From: Aldrovandia affinis
Taxonomy: Eukaryota; Chordata; Actinopteri; Notacanthiformes; Halosauridae
Reading direction: 5' to 3'
Assembly: GCA_029706075.1 (NCBI GenBank)
Contig: JAINUG010000023.1
Coordinates: forward strand, 1,703,501 to 1,767,500
Length of the DNA stretch: 64,000 nt
This document shows positions 45,241-56,271 of the stretch, piece by piece. Each line of letters opens with the position of its first letter. Position 1 is the stretch's first letter. The notes under the pieces were generated by a model, which did no database searches, was not told where the DNA came from, and saw only the letters and a program-made list of their open reading frames with translations. Position numbers and translations under genes: made by a program.

Positions 45241-46073
45241 TAACAGCAATGATAATTAACCCAATTCAATTTTGTTCGAAATATATTGATATCAACCATT
45301 TCAAGATTTTTTACTGGGTAATAATGTTGCCACTTGTAAAAAAGGACTGGAAATGGAGGGTAATAATGTTGCCAAAACGTAACTTCAAGAAGCTCATTGT
45401 GCTTGATGTCACCACAAGTGTGGTTAGCTGTAACCTGTAGTTAACTTGAGTACTCTGGATGAATAACCCTTAGCAAGTTGTCACAGTGAGGGCGCAGTGG
45501 TGCTGGTGTGAGAGTTCATTTTACAATATAGCTATTAATTTGACAAGAGTAGCCTATGGCACGTCATAATTATGCTTTTTTTGGCAATGCAGGGCAAATT
45601 CTTAGTTTTGTGTGTTATATCTGACGCACCCTGCGATTGGACAAACACTGGTGTCTAAATACTGACACTGTAATGTGGCTTTGCATCCCTTTGTGCTCAT
45701 TGCCAAAACAAACAAAGGCAGGATCTGTCCGTAAGCTCTGAAGAAGACATGTACTGAGGTGTGACTAGAAAAAGATATTTCAGAGAATGAAGCAGTCCCA
45801 AAACTCAGAATGTGCTTACAGATGCTCAATTTCACCCATCCTCACTTCAGCCACATATAGGGAGTGGTTGCTCTGAAGCTGATATTATGTAACCAGAGGG
45901 TTGCAGTTTGAAACCTGGGTGGCATGCTTCTGACATTCCCTTGGGTGAATTGAATGAATTAAAGCCTGATTGGGCTTTTAGAAAATGTCCAGCTGTATCC
46001 AGTAAATCAATAATTGTAAAATGCTATTTAAACTGAGAAAGGGAGCAAGTAAACATACACCAAAGCCCAGGGT

Positions 46074-46293
46074 AAGACAGGCAAGACATATGTTTCTGTG
46101 GAGCATGTCTGTTATTTCTACAAAACGTCCTTGCTAAAGCTAGTTAGATAGAAAGTAACAAGCAAGGAAGGCAGCTAGCGAACTAGCAAAATTAGAACTA
46201 AACCTCTTACCCGGTACCTGAATGTAAAGGGATGCGAAACCAAACATGTAAATAACAGACATGCTCCACAGAAACATATGTCTTGGCTGTCTT
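46074..46293. repeat. 44-bp inverted repeat at the array junction
   Basis: Arm 1 at 46074-46117 and arm 2 at 46250-46293 are inverse copies with one mismatch, with a 132-bp loop. Arm 2 belongs to the F repeat (it also occurs in F1 near 1510-1552). Arm 1 is an extra inverted piece fused to the end of X5. Confidence 0.88.
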
Positions 46294-46386
46294 ATTTCCC
46301 CCATAACTATGTTTTTTGTGGTGTTATTGTCTGTTACGGTTTCTTATATTTCGTAAAAAGCCACGTCGTTTCTGCACAGGTCCCTC
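46126..46386 (+). repeat. Flank repeat, copy F3
   Basis: Matches 1388-1653 of F1, with CTCTTACCCGGTA, GGGATGCGAAA and AAAAGCCACGTCGTTTCTGC in the same order. Confidence 0.8.
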
Positions 46387-47186
46387 AACCATCAATGCAA
46401 AGTTTTCCCATTTAGAGCGTTTGTCTGTACAATTTATTGGACAATTATGGCTTATGACGCTTTTTAAAGCCGGCCCAATGAAGCACTGCTTCACCTAGCC
46501 TTTCGAATGATGCGCGATCTTTGCGCGTTCGCGACATGAAGATGATTGACACCTATCTAAACCATTCACCATTCACCTTCATCAAGCTGATGCAGAGAGA
46601 GGGCTCAGGAAGGAATCCTACATGGAATTGAGACAGTTTCTTCCGTTCACTAAAAGGATTCGTTCAAAAAGAAAGAATCGTTCACGAACGACACACAACT
46701 AGTCACAAATCACCGCTTTTTGGGGATTGCAGTGCTGTTTTTCACCTTTACAAATGTGGAGAAACCAGACGATTATCAATACCATGCTAAACAGCATTTA
46801 AGTTAGAAATCATGTTGTGTTGTAGCTAAAGTTATTACCTTACACTGCACGATAGTTTACGTCAGATAATAGGCCCACGTTACTTGAGAGCTGATGCCAA
46901 TTCATTTCATGATTCTTTAATAAATACCAAAATGGAACTAACATTAACGCTATTGTTCGCTTGCTATCTATCAACTCAACTTCATTCCCCTAATAAAAGT
47001 TGACCAGTAATTTGATAAGAAGAGAGGTTATGTCATGTCAGTTACTTGTCTTTTGAATAAAATCCCATGGACATAATATGCTGGGTTTATCTGCGAAATG
47101 ATATGTTGAGTGCTGTTTTAAAAACAGGGTGGGGGGGTTGCTTGGGTGGTTGCTTCACCAAAGCTTTTGGTCACCAGCCGCCACTG
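46387..47186 (-). mobile_element. hAT-like element piece, copy E
   Basis: On the minus strand it starts CAGTGGCGGCTGGTGACC at 47186 and runs further than in B-D, without the 586-bp insert. No transposase frame or second terminus is seen. Confidence 0.5.
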
Positions 47187-47699
47187 GCCTTACACCATGT
47201 CCTCCCCAGGAAGTCACTGTGCATGCACAGTTATGGTAATAAAATAAGACCAATAGATGTATGTTTAAAAATATATTTTTAAGAATAGTCATTGTACAGT
47301 GCAAGCACTTTGCACTATACCATACAACACGTCAGTACATTAAAGTAAAGTGCAGTCAACACTACTATTACAATTGTGTAGTATAGTAACACAGTGTGAT
47401 CATGGAATGTTCATCAAATTAAGTACTTTTATAGTAATAATGGTAACTTAAATGTTCAACAACCAAATAAATAAACAGTAATAAATTAAAAATAAACATG
47501 TAACTTTTTTTAAAAAAGTACATTAAAAGTAAATAGTAAAGCAATATATTAGGGATTTATACAGATGCAATACAAAACACAACTACTACTACTATATATA
47601 TGTATTTAAATTTACAGTGCTTAACAAAAGCAGAATTCATGGTATGAAGTGTATCATAATATCAATGTACAGTGTACACAAGTGTCATTTCACAATGTG

Positions 47700-48239
47700 T
47701 TAGCACTCATACTCCACACTGCTGGCTAGCTCACTGGAGTTGATCTTCTCCCCGAGTAGTGCTTCAAATTGGGAATTCTGGTCTTGGGTGAAGTGGTTTT
47801 TCCAGTCACCGACAGCACCTGAGTGGGCACAAATAAAATCACCTACATTTATTTTACATTCAAAAAAGTTTTGGACAGTATTAACAATCAACCTTTTATT
47901 TTCCTACAATTACAGTTCAAGTTGCATGTGCCCTACTATTAATGGGCACCTAGTGCTGGACTCTGAATAAATACCACATCACAGTTACCACGTTGCGTGT
48001 GCAATTGCAGACCGCATTGCTCTATGGCAAATTCATCACTATTTTTTTTATAAATGATTAATAAATACTGAAAACTTCTCATTGTCCTGTGCCTGATCAT
48101 TTTCCATCATTAAAAGAGAGTCCCAATGTCCTGTGCCTGATTATTGCTTCTGCAGTAATGTGCTAGGATTGTAGTCACATGAGTCAAAAGCAATTATTAT
48201 CAATATTAATCATTTTACTATTATTATTATTATTATTAT

Positions 48240-48270
<31 letters not shown>

Positions 48271-50546
48271 TAGAACGTGGATAGTAGTGGATTGCATTAA
48301 GGGCTTAAATGCAATCCACTTAAATCTTTCATCTTTAATGTGCAGGCTACTGTATGATGTGATTGTGCTGGATGAGGATCCCTCACCTTTCCTGAAGATA
48401 AGCTTCCTGTCAGACGTCAGGGCACACACAGTGTGGTTGGCATCTGACCGCTCCTTCTCCTTCTCCACTCTCGCTTTCATCTCCCTGAAGGAGGACTTCT
48501 TTGAGATTTCTCTCACCTGGTCCTCGGTGACCCTGACACCCAAAAACTCGCTGATCTCTTGGACGCATTTCGGGAGATCCTGAGAGAAGACACATTTTCA
48601 GTTAGTTTTTGCACTTACATGATGCTGAAAAACTTGTTGCACTTCCACTATTATTGGCTCTTTATTGCTCAATTATCAATATAAAAATGTAATGATTCTA
48701 CCATTGGCCATGTTTATGGATATTCTTTGACTTAATTTCAGACCCACCTTTTTCAAGGATTCATAGTACACAAAGAGTGTATTTCCATTATCATTTCTCT
48801 CCCAGCTGAGTAGATGGTCAACCCAAGAGCCATACACCACTGCAAGGAAAGAGACATGTTAAAATCTTATCTTGACTCCATGCAACAAAGTAAACAACAT
48901 TAGAGAATAACATTCATTTATTTGTTCGACAAACATGCTTTGTACGTGTTAATTATCATTCACAGCTTTAAATGTCCCATATTCTGTAACTAAACCCATT
49001 TCAGTACCTGGGGTTTTACTACTTTTGGGTGCATTAGAGATTAAGCAACTCACTAAAGGGTAGAACAGCAGGTTCTGTAAAGCATTGCAACCCACAGTGC
49101 TCGTAACCTGAGCCCAGCCAACCAACCACTACGTTAAACTGCTGCATGATCATGCTTTCTGTTAGCCTGCTTCTAAGACAGATGTGTTTGAGGTTTTTTG
49201 TAGCACTATGCGTACCTTCTCCTTTCAAGAACATGTCCAGGAAGGTGGCCCACTTGTCCACCTTGGGCAGGTGAGGGTTCTGCTGATAGTAGTGAAACAT
49301 TGACACGGCTGTGTCCTTAGGATTCCTGATCACGTAGATCACCTGGACGGACAGATGCAAGAGCACACACTCAGAAAGCTGGTAAAATACCACACCCCCA
49401 TAATGATTGTCATGAAACAGATACCTAACCAGGAAAGGCACACAACTTATTTTTGGTCAAATTTGAAGCAGTTTTTAATTATGATATTCAACAGAAGAGT
49501 AAAGGCTGCACTGTTGGCAGTGTTCCCGATGGCAGGGTTGTTATGAATTTCCTTTTAACGCATTTAATGAAGGTTTTCACAAAATGGTTATCTTGTCTCA
49601 ATTAACCCTCAGCCCACTATTTCATGGCTGTGCACTTCCTTTATAAGTGCCTGCACATTTTATCCTCTTTATAAGACTCTAATAAATGTAAGTTGAGCAT
49701 TTCATACTGGTTTATAATGGCTGGTCCCAAAGGTTTGTTAATGTCTTAAAACATTGAGACTTATATCATTGGTTCTTAAAAGCAGAGTGCACTGTCTTGC
49801 TAAGTGTAGTGGGTCTGGATTGTAGAAGTAGGCATTCCTCCATTTTGCATGCTGTCTCTTTCCACAAGCGCTGTGCCATTTCATCATTGGCTCTGAATGG
49901 TGGGGTTGAGAGGCTTACCTTGCACTGTTTGGTCTGGAGCTCCCTGGGCACCATGTTTTTGGGCAGGTGTGTGGGGATCAACCTTGGGCTGGGGAGGTTC
50001 TTCAGCTCAGCGAGCTTGGAGGGTCTTGGAACTCCAGGGGCTGGGTGAGGGTCACCTGCCCGGTGGGATGTGTCGGACTACGGCAGTGGTACAGGTTCTT
50101 CAAGATCTCTGCCAGCCAGTGAGTACCTGAAAGGACACAGTAACCATATCGTTGAGAAGAGCTTTCTGAACAAACAAGACACCTCTTCCTGCAGCTGTGA
50201 GAAACATGAGCAAACAAAACACAGATATTTTTAATTGTTTCTTAAATACAGTGAGAATCCATTGAAACAACTGCGTTAGTTGTGTTCAGCCAATGTACTG
50301 TACTGTACTGTAATCAGCAGGAGCCCTCGGCCACCACACTGCTGCCTAATTGTAGGAGTTCAGAGCACAGCTTGATCCCAGATTAAATTGGTAAGGATGG
50401 CGCTTACCTGATTTGGGGTAGGAGACCAGCAGCACGTCGTCCTCTCTGGCATCGAATCTGTCCAGGGTGCGTAGCCGATCGATCGACACCCTGGTGGGAA
50501 AGGGGATGCCATTGTAGGAATGAATGAGCTGTACGTCCTGGGGCAT
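47700..50546 (-). pseudogene. sult6b1-like: SULT6B1-like copy E, frameshifted in exon 2
   Basis: Exons on the complement: 50408-50546, 49919-50126, 49216-49342, 48748-48839, 48387-48579 and 47700-47818. Exon 2 is 208 nt instead of 209: a C-run after Gln-Asp is one base short (near 50021). The frame then stops at 50002-50004, leaving about 87 residues that hold only the PAPS loop. All other exons and the splice sites are intact and nearly identical to B-D. The break is in a short homopolymer, so an assembly or read error is a real alternative. The long leader, with both duplicated blocks, is shared with copy A. Confidence 0.8.
48220..48275. repeat. TTA/TAA microsatellite in intron 5, copy E
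   Basis: Inverted counterpart of the repeat in B. Confidence 0.75.
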
Positions 50547-50781
50547 TTTCAAGCAGATTTTCTGTTCACGGATGAATGGATGCAGGTTCCTCTGGTCTGT
50601 TGCGAGCGGCTGTCTGTCTGTCTAGTCACAGGTGAACTGATGTATGTCCCTCCGGTCTCTTGTGAGCAGCGGTCTGTCTGTCTAGTCACAGGCAAAGTAC
50701 TGTTTTGTTCTGGTCACCAGTGGAGGGCTGTCTTCAGCAGTGAGCGAGGAAGTGTGATCTCTCGACGTGTCTGCACCTCCT

Positions 50782-50787
50782 CTTATA
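50782..50787 (-). promoter_or_regulatory. TATA box of sulfotransferase copy E
   Basis: TATAAG on the minus strand, 241 bp upstream of the ATG at 50546. Confidence 0.6.
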
Positions 50788-51665
50788 CCTCTCTGGGCTT
50801 CGGAAAAGGGAAGTCGTAGAAAGTTAGGCAAACACTTTGCAGCAGCAAACCTAATGTACGTGAAGGAAGTGTTGTAATTAGCAAGAGTGTCAAACAAACA
50901 AAAAAACAGTTCTCGCTTTTTCGCACATTGTCTAGATCCAGTCTGGTCTTAGAGTATAAAATGTGTAATTTATTACAAATGTAAACCATAATAATAACTG
51001 CTTATCGAAGAAAACTATTGTTCATTCCCTTTGGTTGCCAAGATAAACTAAATAAGTGTCTCTTCCACTGCTACAATGCATTCAAAATCTGCTCTAAAAC
51101 GTAAAGCATGTGTGACAAAAAAGAAATCTACTCATATCAAAAATTCCAATATATATATATATATATATATATCATTATAAATTCTATTAAAATGGTATGA
51201 AGTGTGTGGTGTAGAACCAACATCCTACAATGTGTTGGATGTAAAGAAAAAAAGACAAGTAGAGCACATACATTATCTACACAACACATGCACAAATATA
51301 CTCCTGATGTCTGAAGTGTCATCATCAATTAAACCCCTACATTGAGAGTAAAGAGAAAAATCCCTCGTTTTATAAAACTGTATATCACAGATCACAATAG
51401 CACTCGCTGTACGTGACTGGTGCTGATTATATAAAATAGTACATTCAATTCCAATTGTGTTATTGTGTCGTTATTATTTAGATCTAAATATATATTTGTA
51501 AACAACACTGTTGAGCCTGGGAAAGTGGTGACAGCCACCTTCCGGCAGCAGTGCGTCATGTAGGAACATTCATTTCACAACAAAGAGAGATGGTTTGCAC
51601 ACCCACGTGATTGTGGTTTCGCGACTCAAGGACCAGGTTGTGAGCATTTCTCAAGCGATTCCAAT

Positions 51666-52063
51666 TGTAGGAGCCATTTGTCATTTTGTGTTTTAGATTT
51701 TTTTGCTGTTTTTCTTGCACTACACATTTCACACACTGGGTGGTAGTATGACCAACACAGAGAGCACTTAAAACACCTGCAACAGGAAGTTGCACGCACC
51801 ACTCACAGGTAGAGCGAGCTGACACAGTTCTTACCAGGCAACATGTCAGGCAACAGGTGAACAGGTGAAGGACAAAATTTAACTGGAATTGTAAACCTTA
51901 CATTATCATTTCAAATCATAAATCAATAAAACTAAAGGTATCTTCTGGACATTGAATTATTTGCCTGCGTAGAGAACAAGCATACTTCGGAACGGTGCGT
52001 CAGCAGCTGTTATGAGACAGGAAACCTTTTTGTTGTTTTTGACCATTAAAAATAGCCAATACA
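51666..52063. mobile_element. Solo LTR, 398 bp
   Basis: TGTAGGAGCC...AATACA ends (TG...CA), flanked by a perfect 5-bp duplication CCAAT (51661-51665, 52064-52068). Copy A and the direct units show the empty site (GATTCCAAT-ATTTTGTAAC type). It holds an AATAAA-like signal near 51921. No internal retroelement sequence remains. Confidence 0.85.
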
Positions 52064-52284
52064 CCAATCATTTTGTAACAAAGAAGTCGGAAGAGTAAAT
52101 TATTTCGGTCCTGAATGCACCCATGATCTTGTTGCACCCAAAGGTGGCAGATCAGTGATCGGTCGGCGGACCCTTTGATCTTCCCTTCCTGCCAAGCGTG
52201 TAATGCCAGCTGCTGCTTCTTTTAGCGAGCAGTCCACTTGCTGATCTGCACCCGCATTGGATCAGAGTTGTGCTCTTCATGTGT

Positions 52285-52438
52285 TATATATGCCATTTAG
52301 CAGACACTTTTATCCAAAGCAACTTACATTAATGAATGCATACATTTTTCAGCATATGTGGTCCCAATGGGAATTGAACCCACAACCTAAGCGTTGTCAA
52401 TGCCATGCTCAACCTACTGAGCCACACAGAACCACTAG
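52285..52438 (-). repeat. tRNA-derived SINE
   Basis: Full-length on the minus strand, with box A (GGCTCAGTAGGTTGAGCATGG) and box B. It lies where the direct units carry the 5'-shortened SINE. Confidence 0.8.
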
Positions 52439-52499
52439 CCTACCTGTTGGCTACCTGATATGATGATCAGAGCTTTACATTACCCTGGTCTTTGGTGTA

Positions 52500-53365
52500 T
52501 GTTTACTCCCTCCCTTAAACATAGCAATAACCTTGATCGTACGCCATTCAGCTCATCTTGACTGAGTATCCGATTTGGATACAATTACTTTTAACTCACA
52601 GTCTGGTAGCTGCATAAACGAATAAAATAAAAATTACGCCGTTGCTTTACATCTCATCTCTATGGTCTCTAGAAGGGAAATCACTTATGAGCTGACAACA
52701 CGCTCCTTAACTATAACAACGAATGGATAATGCTTGGTTGTTTGTTGGCTTAATTTACCATAACGTTAAGCACAGACCATTGGAAGATAATATGTGCTTT
52801 AAAAGATTTTCTAAAAAGTTAAATGAGGTAACCGTGAAAGAAAGCCATATAGGCTACTAAAATGGTCAAGCTATCCCACACGTTTGCATGTGGCACACAG
52901 ACCGCCGTTGCGCACGGGAATTGTAACATACCTACAATATCTGCTAAGAGGAAGGATCAGGGTAGTAGGCTATACATATACATTTATGGGTCGTGACAAA
53001 AAAAACTAAACTGCAGGATACAGATGTTGTCTATGGAAAATGCACTTAAAAAGTAGGCTAGTGCCCAGGTGTGAAAACAAATCACGTTCGAGGCACTTTT
53101 TCTTCGTTCACCTTTTGCCTCTTCGTTCTTTATGGACGTGACATGCATATAGCACTGTTTATAATCCCTTTTGCGCACTTTCGGAGGACTTTTGGCAGGA
53201 TTTCCGTCATCTTCGCTACTGCTTGTTAACGACATGGAGGCAGACATCTTGGAAGCTAGTTCCAAAAAGCGGCCACCTTATTGGTCTAAGGGGATCACGT
53301 GACGGCCGCTTCACCACTCGTGAACAAACTCTGATTACGCCCAGCACGTACTAGTACCATTTTTT
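52500..53365. other. Single-copy stretch with a short minus-strand open frame
   Basis: A minus-strand frame of 93 codons (53265-52984) starts MELASKMSASMSLTSSSEDD and has a basic Ser-rich N-terminus. It follows a small CpG-containing area (53240-53340). It could be a first coding exon, but no domain is recognised and its second half looks random. Nothing else is seen. Confidence 0.3.
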
Positions 53366-53900
53366 TAATTTTTTTTATTTCATTTAACCTTTATTTAGCC
53401 TCGAAGATCAGCTGAGGTGCGAACCTCATTTACAGTGATGTCGAGTACAAAAATCATTCCAGAAACAATTACTATAAAAAAATAAAAGAACAAATACTAT
53501 AATAAATATAAGATAAAAGATACAACATAAAATTCAGATAAAACAAGTACATACAGAAGTAAAATGATTTAGAAGTAATACTTTAAAATGACTAAGGGGA
53601 ACTAAAGAATCCAGTTTAAAAGACATTTGGAGAGAGTTCCAGGCATCAGAAGCATAAAACGAAAACGCAGATTTACCCAGCTCAGTCCGAACTGTTGGGA
53701 TGTCTAATGAAAGCCAGTCACAGGACCGAGTGTGATAATGGCCGGAGGAATTTAAACATTAATTACCGAATTAATTAATTTAAACATTAATTACATTAAT
53801 TACCGAATTTAAACACTGATTATAAAATAATTGCAGGATTCCACGAGTATAAGTTTTATTTTCTCGCTCAACACCAATAGATCTTTCTTATGGAGTAAAA
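53366..53900. repeat. Interspersed-repeat-like AT-rich stretch
   Basis: It begins with a TTAACCTTTATTTAGCC motif common at the start of fish interspersed repeats. It ends with short duplicated units around TTTAAACATTAATTAC (53750-53815). The family is not identified. Confidence 0.4.
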
Positions 53901-54505
53901 AGTATGTAGTCGGGTTTGATGGGAACGAGATTAAACGAAAAATGGCTTCACTTTATGGCCTAATAGAATCTCTGGGTTCTCTCTCAGCTGCCTGTTTATG
54001 ATGCTGATTGGAATGTTCAGTTATTTTCTGCTGGATCTACAAAGGGGCGGGGCCAAGCTGGTGTCATTTCAGTTGCCATTGTTGGTATTAAAATTGTGTT
54101 GTCAAAACAAAACCACAAGGCGTGAGCAGGGTTGAGTTCAGATTATGATGTCACAGTTGACAAACGTGACATCACAGCGATTGCATGTGTTTCTCAGAAT
54201 GATATAAATGCAGACAAATTGTCCAGGAAACATTATCCTGAAAACATCTTCTGAGTTGCCTGTTTTATTCCTGAACATTCTTAAGACATTTGACATGGAT
54301 ATTAAAACCAAAGCGAATATTCAAGCCAAAATCCGAGAGGTAGGCTGTTATTTTTATTCACACATTTTCCACTATTGTTTACAATCAATTTATGAATACA
54401 CCTGGCAGCAAAGCAAATCTTTATTACCTTCACTTTTTAAATCTCTTTTTACCGTAAACTTTAACAATTGGAGGATGGTATAATATTGTTAAGTATGTAA
54501 TGGGC

Positions 54506-54835
54506 CCTATTTTGGTGAATTAGGACGGTGTCGTAACACAGACGCAAAGCGAAGACGGTGGCGCTTTAGGGCATGTCTAACGCAATTTCGTGATTTAGGA
54601 CGATAGCGCATCACCGGCCAGTTGTAAAAGAGATTGGATTAACTTTTAAAAAATACATGTGGGTGTGGTGGGGGTTTGGTTTCATAATGGCCAATCAGAA
54701 CACCTATTTTCCATCCCTTTAAATACCAGTACGATAATGCTATAGCAAATTGGCAATTTCCTGACATGGATGAGTTTTGCGCGCTGCGCCAGGAGCGCTT
54801 CTCGGGAGGTGCGGAATTTATAAGGTGCACATTAA
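54506..54835 (+). mobile_element. Harbinger/ISL2EU-like transposon end
   Basis: GGGCCCTATTTTGGTGAATTAG is followed by GC-rich GCGCAA/GACGCAAAGCG-type repeats, and then a frame beginning MDEFCALRQERFSGGAEFIR. This layout is typical of Harbinger-type DNA transposons in fish. The rest is not found next to it. A related terminal stretch lies at 61150-61390. Confidence 0.45.
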
Positions 54836-54919
54836 TTAGTTATTTCCATGATTTGAGTTTATATTTTGAGACCTACATTGTTAAAAGAAAGTGTTTTAAC
54901 AAAAATAATTTGCATGTTG

Positions 54920-55108
54920 TGTTGTGTTCAGAGTTATGTGTGATACATAACAGCACCCGTAGGGGGCAACGCTTGACCCCAGAATGTTTGTACCCATGAT
55001 TCACTCGGTAAAAGTGTTGGAAAAAGCAAGCATGTGTCTGTCGTTCTTCCATGATTAAATTCATAGTCTAATGTCTAATTTGTAAAGTATTAAGGCATAG
55101 ACATAACA
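54920..55108 (+). repeat. 5' LTR, 189 bp
   Basis: Starts TGTTGTGTTCAGAG and ends GACATAACA. Confidence 0.93.
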
Positions 55109-55127
55109 ATGGCGACGAGGATGAAGC
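55109..55127 (+). promoter_or_regulatory. Primer-binding site
   Basis: ATGGCGACGAGGATGAAGC directly follows the LTR. The TGG fits pairing with a tRNA 3' CCA. The priming tRNA was not identified. Confidence 0.6.
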
Positions 55128-55171
55128 GATTTTTGTTTGTTTAATCAGTTTAGTAAGTTTAATCAGTAAAT

Positions 55172-56271
55172 ATGGAGAACAGAACCGGAATCCGGAACTT
55201 TGAATGCTTCGGCGAACCAGCCACGCTTGGTCCAAGATGGACGAGGTGGTTGAGCTTTTCGCAGATGGTAAAGGACTGCTTTTGACCGACGATGCTACGG
55301 ACGCAACAGAGCAGAGAAGAAGGGCTTTGCTCTTGCATCTTGCTGGACCGGATGTACAAGACATCTTTTTAACATTACCCAACACTGGGCAGCCAGCGGA
55401 TTATGCGGCTGCGGTCCGTGCTTTGAACGGATATTTTGTGCCCCAAGTCAATGCAGCATTTGCACGGCAAACTTTTCACAAGTTAAACCAGAATGCAGGT
55501 GAGACCATACAGCAGTTTTGTACTCGCCTACGGCAGGCTGCGCGAGATTGTGACTTTGGGGTGGATGTTGATAACCAGATAAGGGACGCTATCCTGAGCA
55601 GGTGTACTTCAATGTACGTGAGGCGGAAACTACTAGAGGAGGGGCCGGGTTTAACACTCGCCCGCACACTTCAACTTGCCTCGCAGTGCGAGAGTGTGGA
55701 GGAGCAGATGTCAGCTATGTCGGGCGCAGCAAAGGCGGAGACAGAGACTGTTCATCGCGTCGCACAGAAAGGAGGGAGAAACTGGAAAAAAACAAACGGG
55801 AAACCAGCAACCAAAGGTGACAACCAAAGAGACAAGCAGAAAGAAAGGAAATGTTATCGATGTGGAAACACAGACCACTTGGGCAGCGACCCAAATTGCC
55901 CTGCACGCGGACAGACGTGTCATAAATGCACAGGCAGGGACCACTACTCATCTCAGTGTCGCACCAAGCCCAAAGGTGCAAAACAGCGCGTGAGTAATGT
56001 TGAGGAGCAATGGCAAGATGAATATGCATTTGTTGTCAATGAGAAAAATACAAATGAGAGACTTACCTTTTCTGTGGGGGGAGTAAAACTGCAGATGTTA
56101 ATTGATTCAGGAGCTACTAGTAATGTAATGGGTGAAAATACATGGGAGAGACTGAAAGCAGAACACATAAAGTGCCAGTCATATATCCCCAAGACAGAGA
56201 GAAGCTGTTTTCTTATGGAGCTAGTCAGCCACTACCTGTTAAAGGTGCATTCACCTGTGAGATTGCAGTGA
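55172..56271 (+). pseudogene. Gypsy gag-protease, frame-broken
   Basis: The ATG at 55172 opens a frame with the Gag N-terminal FGEPATLGPRWTRW motif. This continues in another frame from about 55250 (FADGKG onward), so a small deletion shifted it. Two zinc knuckles follow at about 55850-55980. The first is C-X2-C-X4-H-X6-C, longer than usual. The second is the normal C-X2-C-X4-H-X4-C. The aspartic protease site LIDSGATSNVM is near 56098. Shortly after it, near 56180, the protease frame runs out and the sequence goes on in the pol frame. Confidence 0.85.

Larger units (their letters stand above)
43597..46073 (+). repeat. X half-unit 5
   Basis: The longest tRNA cluster, with seven tRNA-Cys sequences, followed by the X tail (45310-46073). 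The tail starts with a small local rearrangement near 45312-45370 and ends exactly at the 44-bp fold-back arm. Confidence 0.8.
47187..52284 (-). repeat. Inverted Y half-unit E
   Basis: Mirror of Y-B: 3' flank, gene, promoter, 5' flank (50900-51480) and lead. The lead is split by a solo LTR at 51666-52063, and the end-of-unit segment follows to about 52260. Confidence 0.85.

Noticed and set aside
15853-46073. CRISPR-like array
   Set aside because: The short regular repeats are tRNA-Cys sequences and duplicated spacers in a eukaryotic context; there are no direct repeats with unique spacers and no cas genes.
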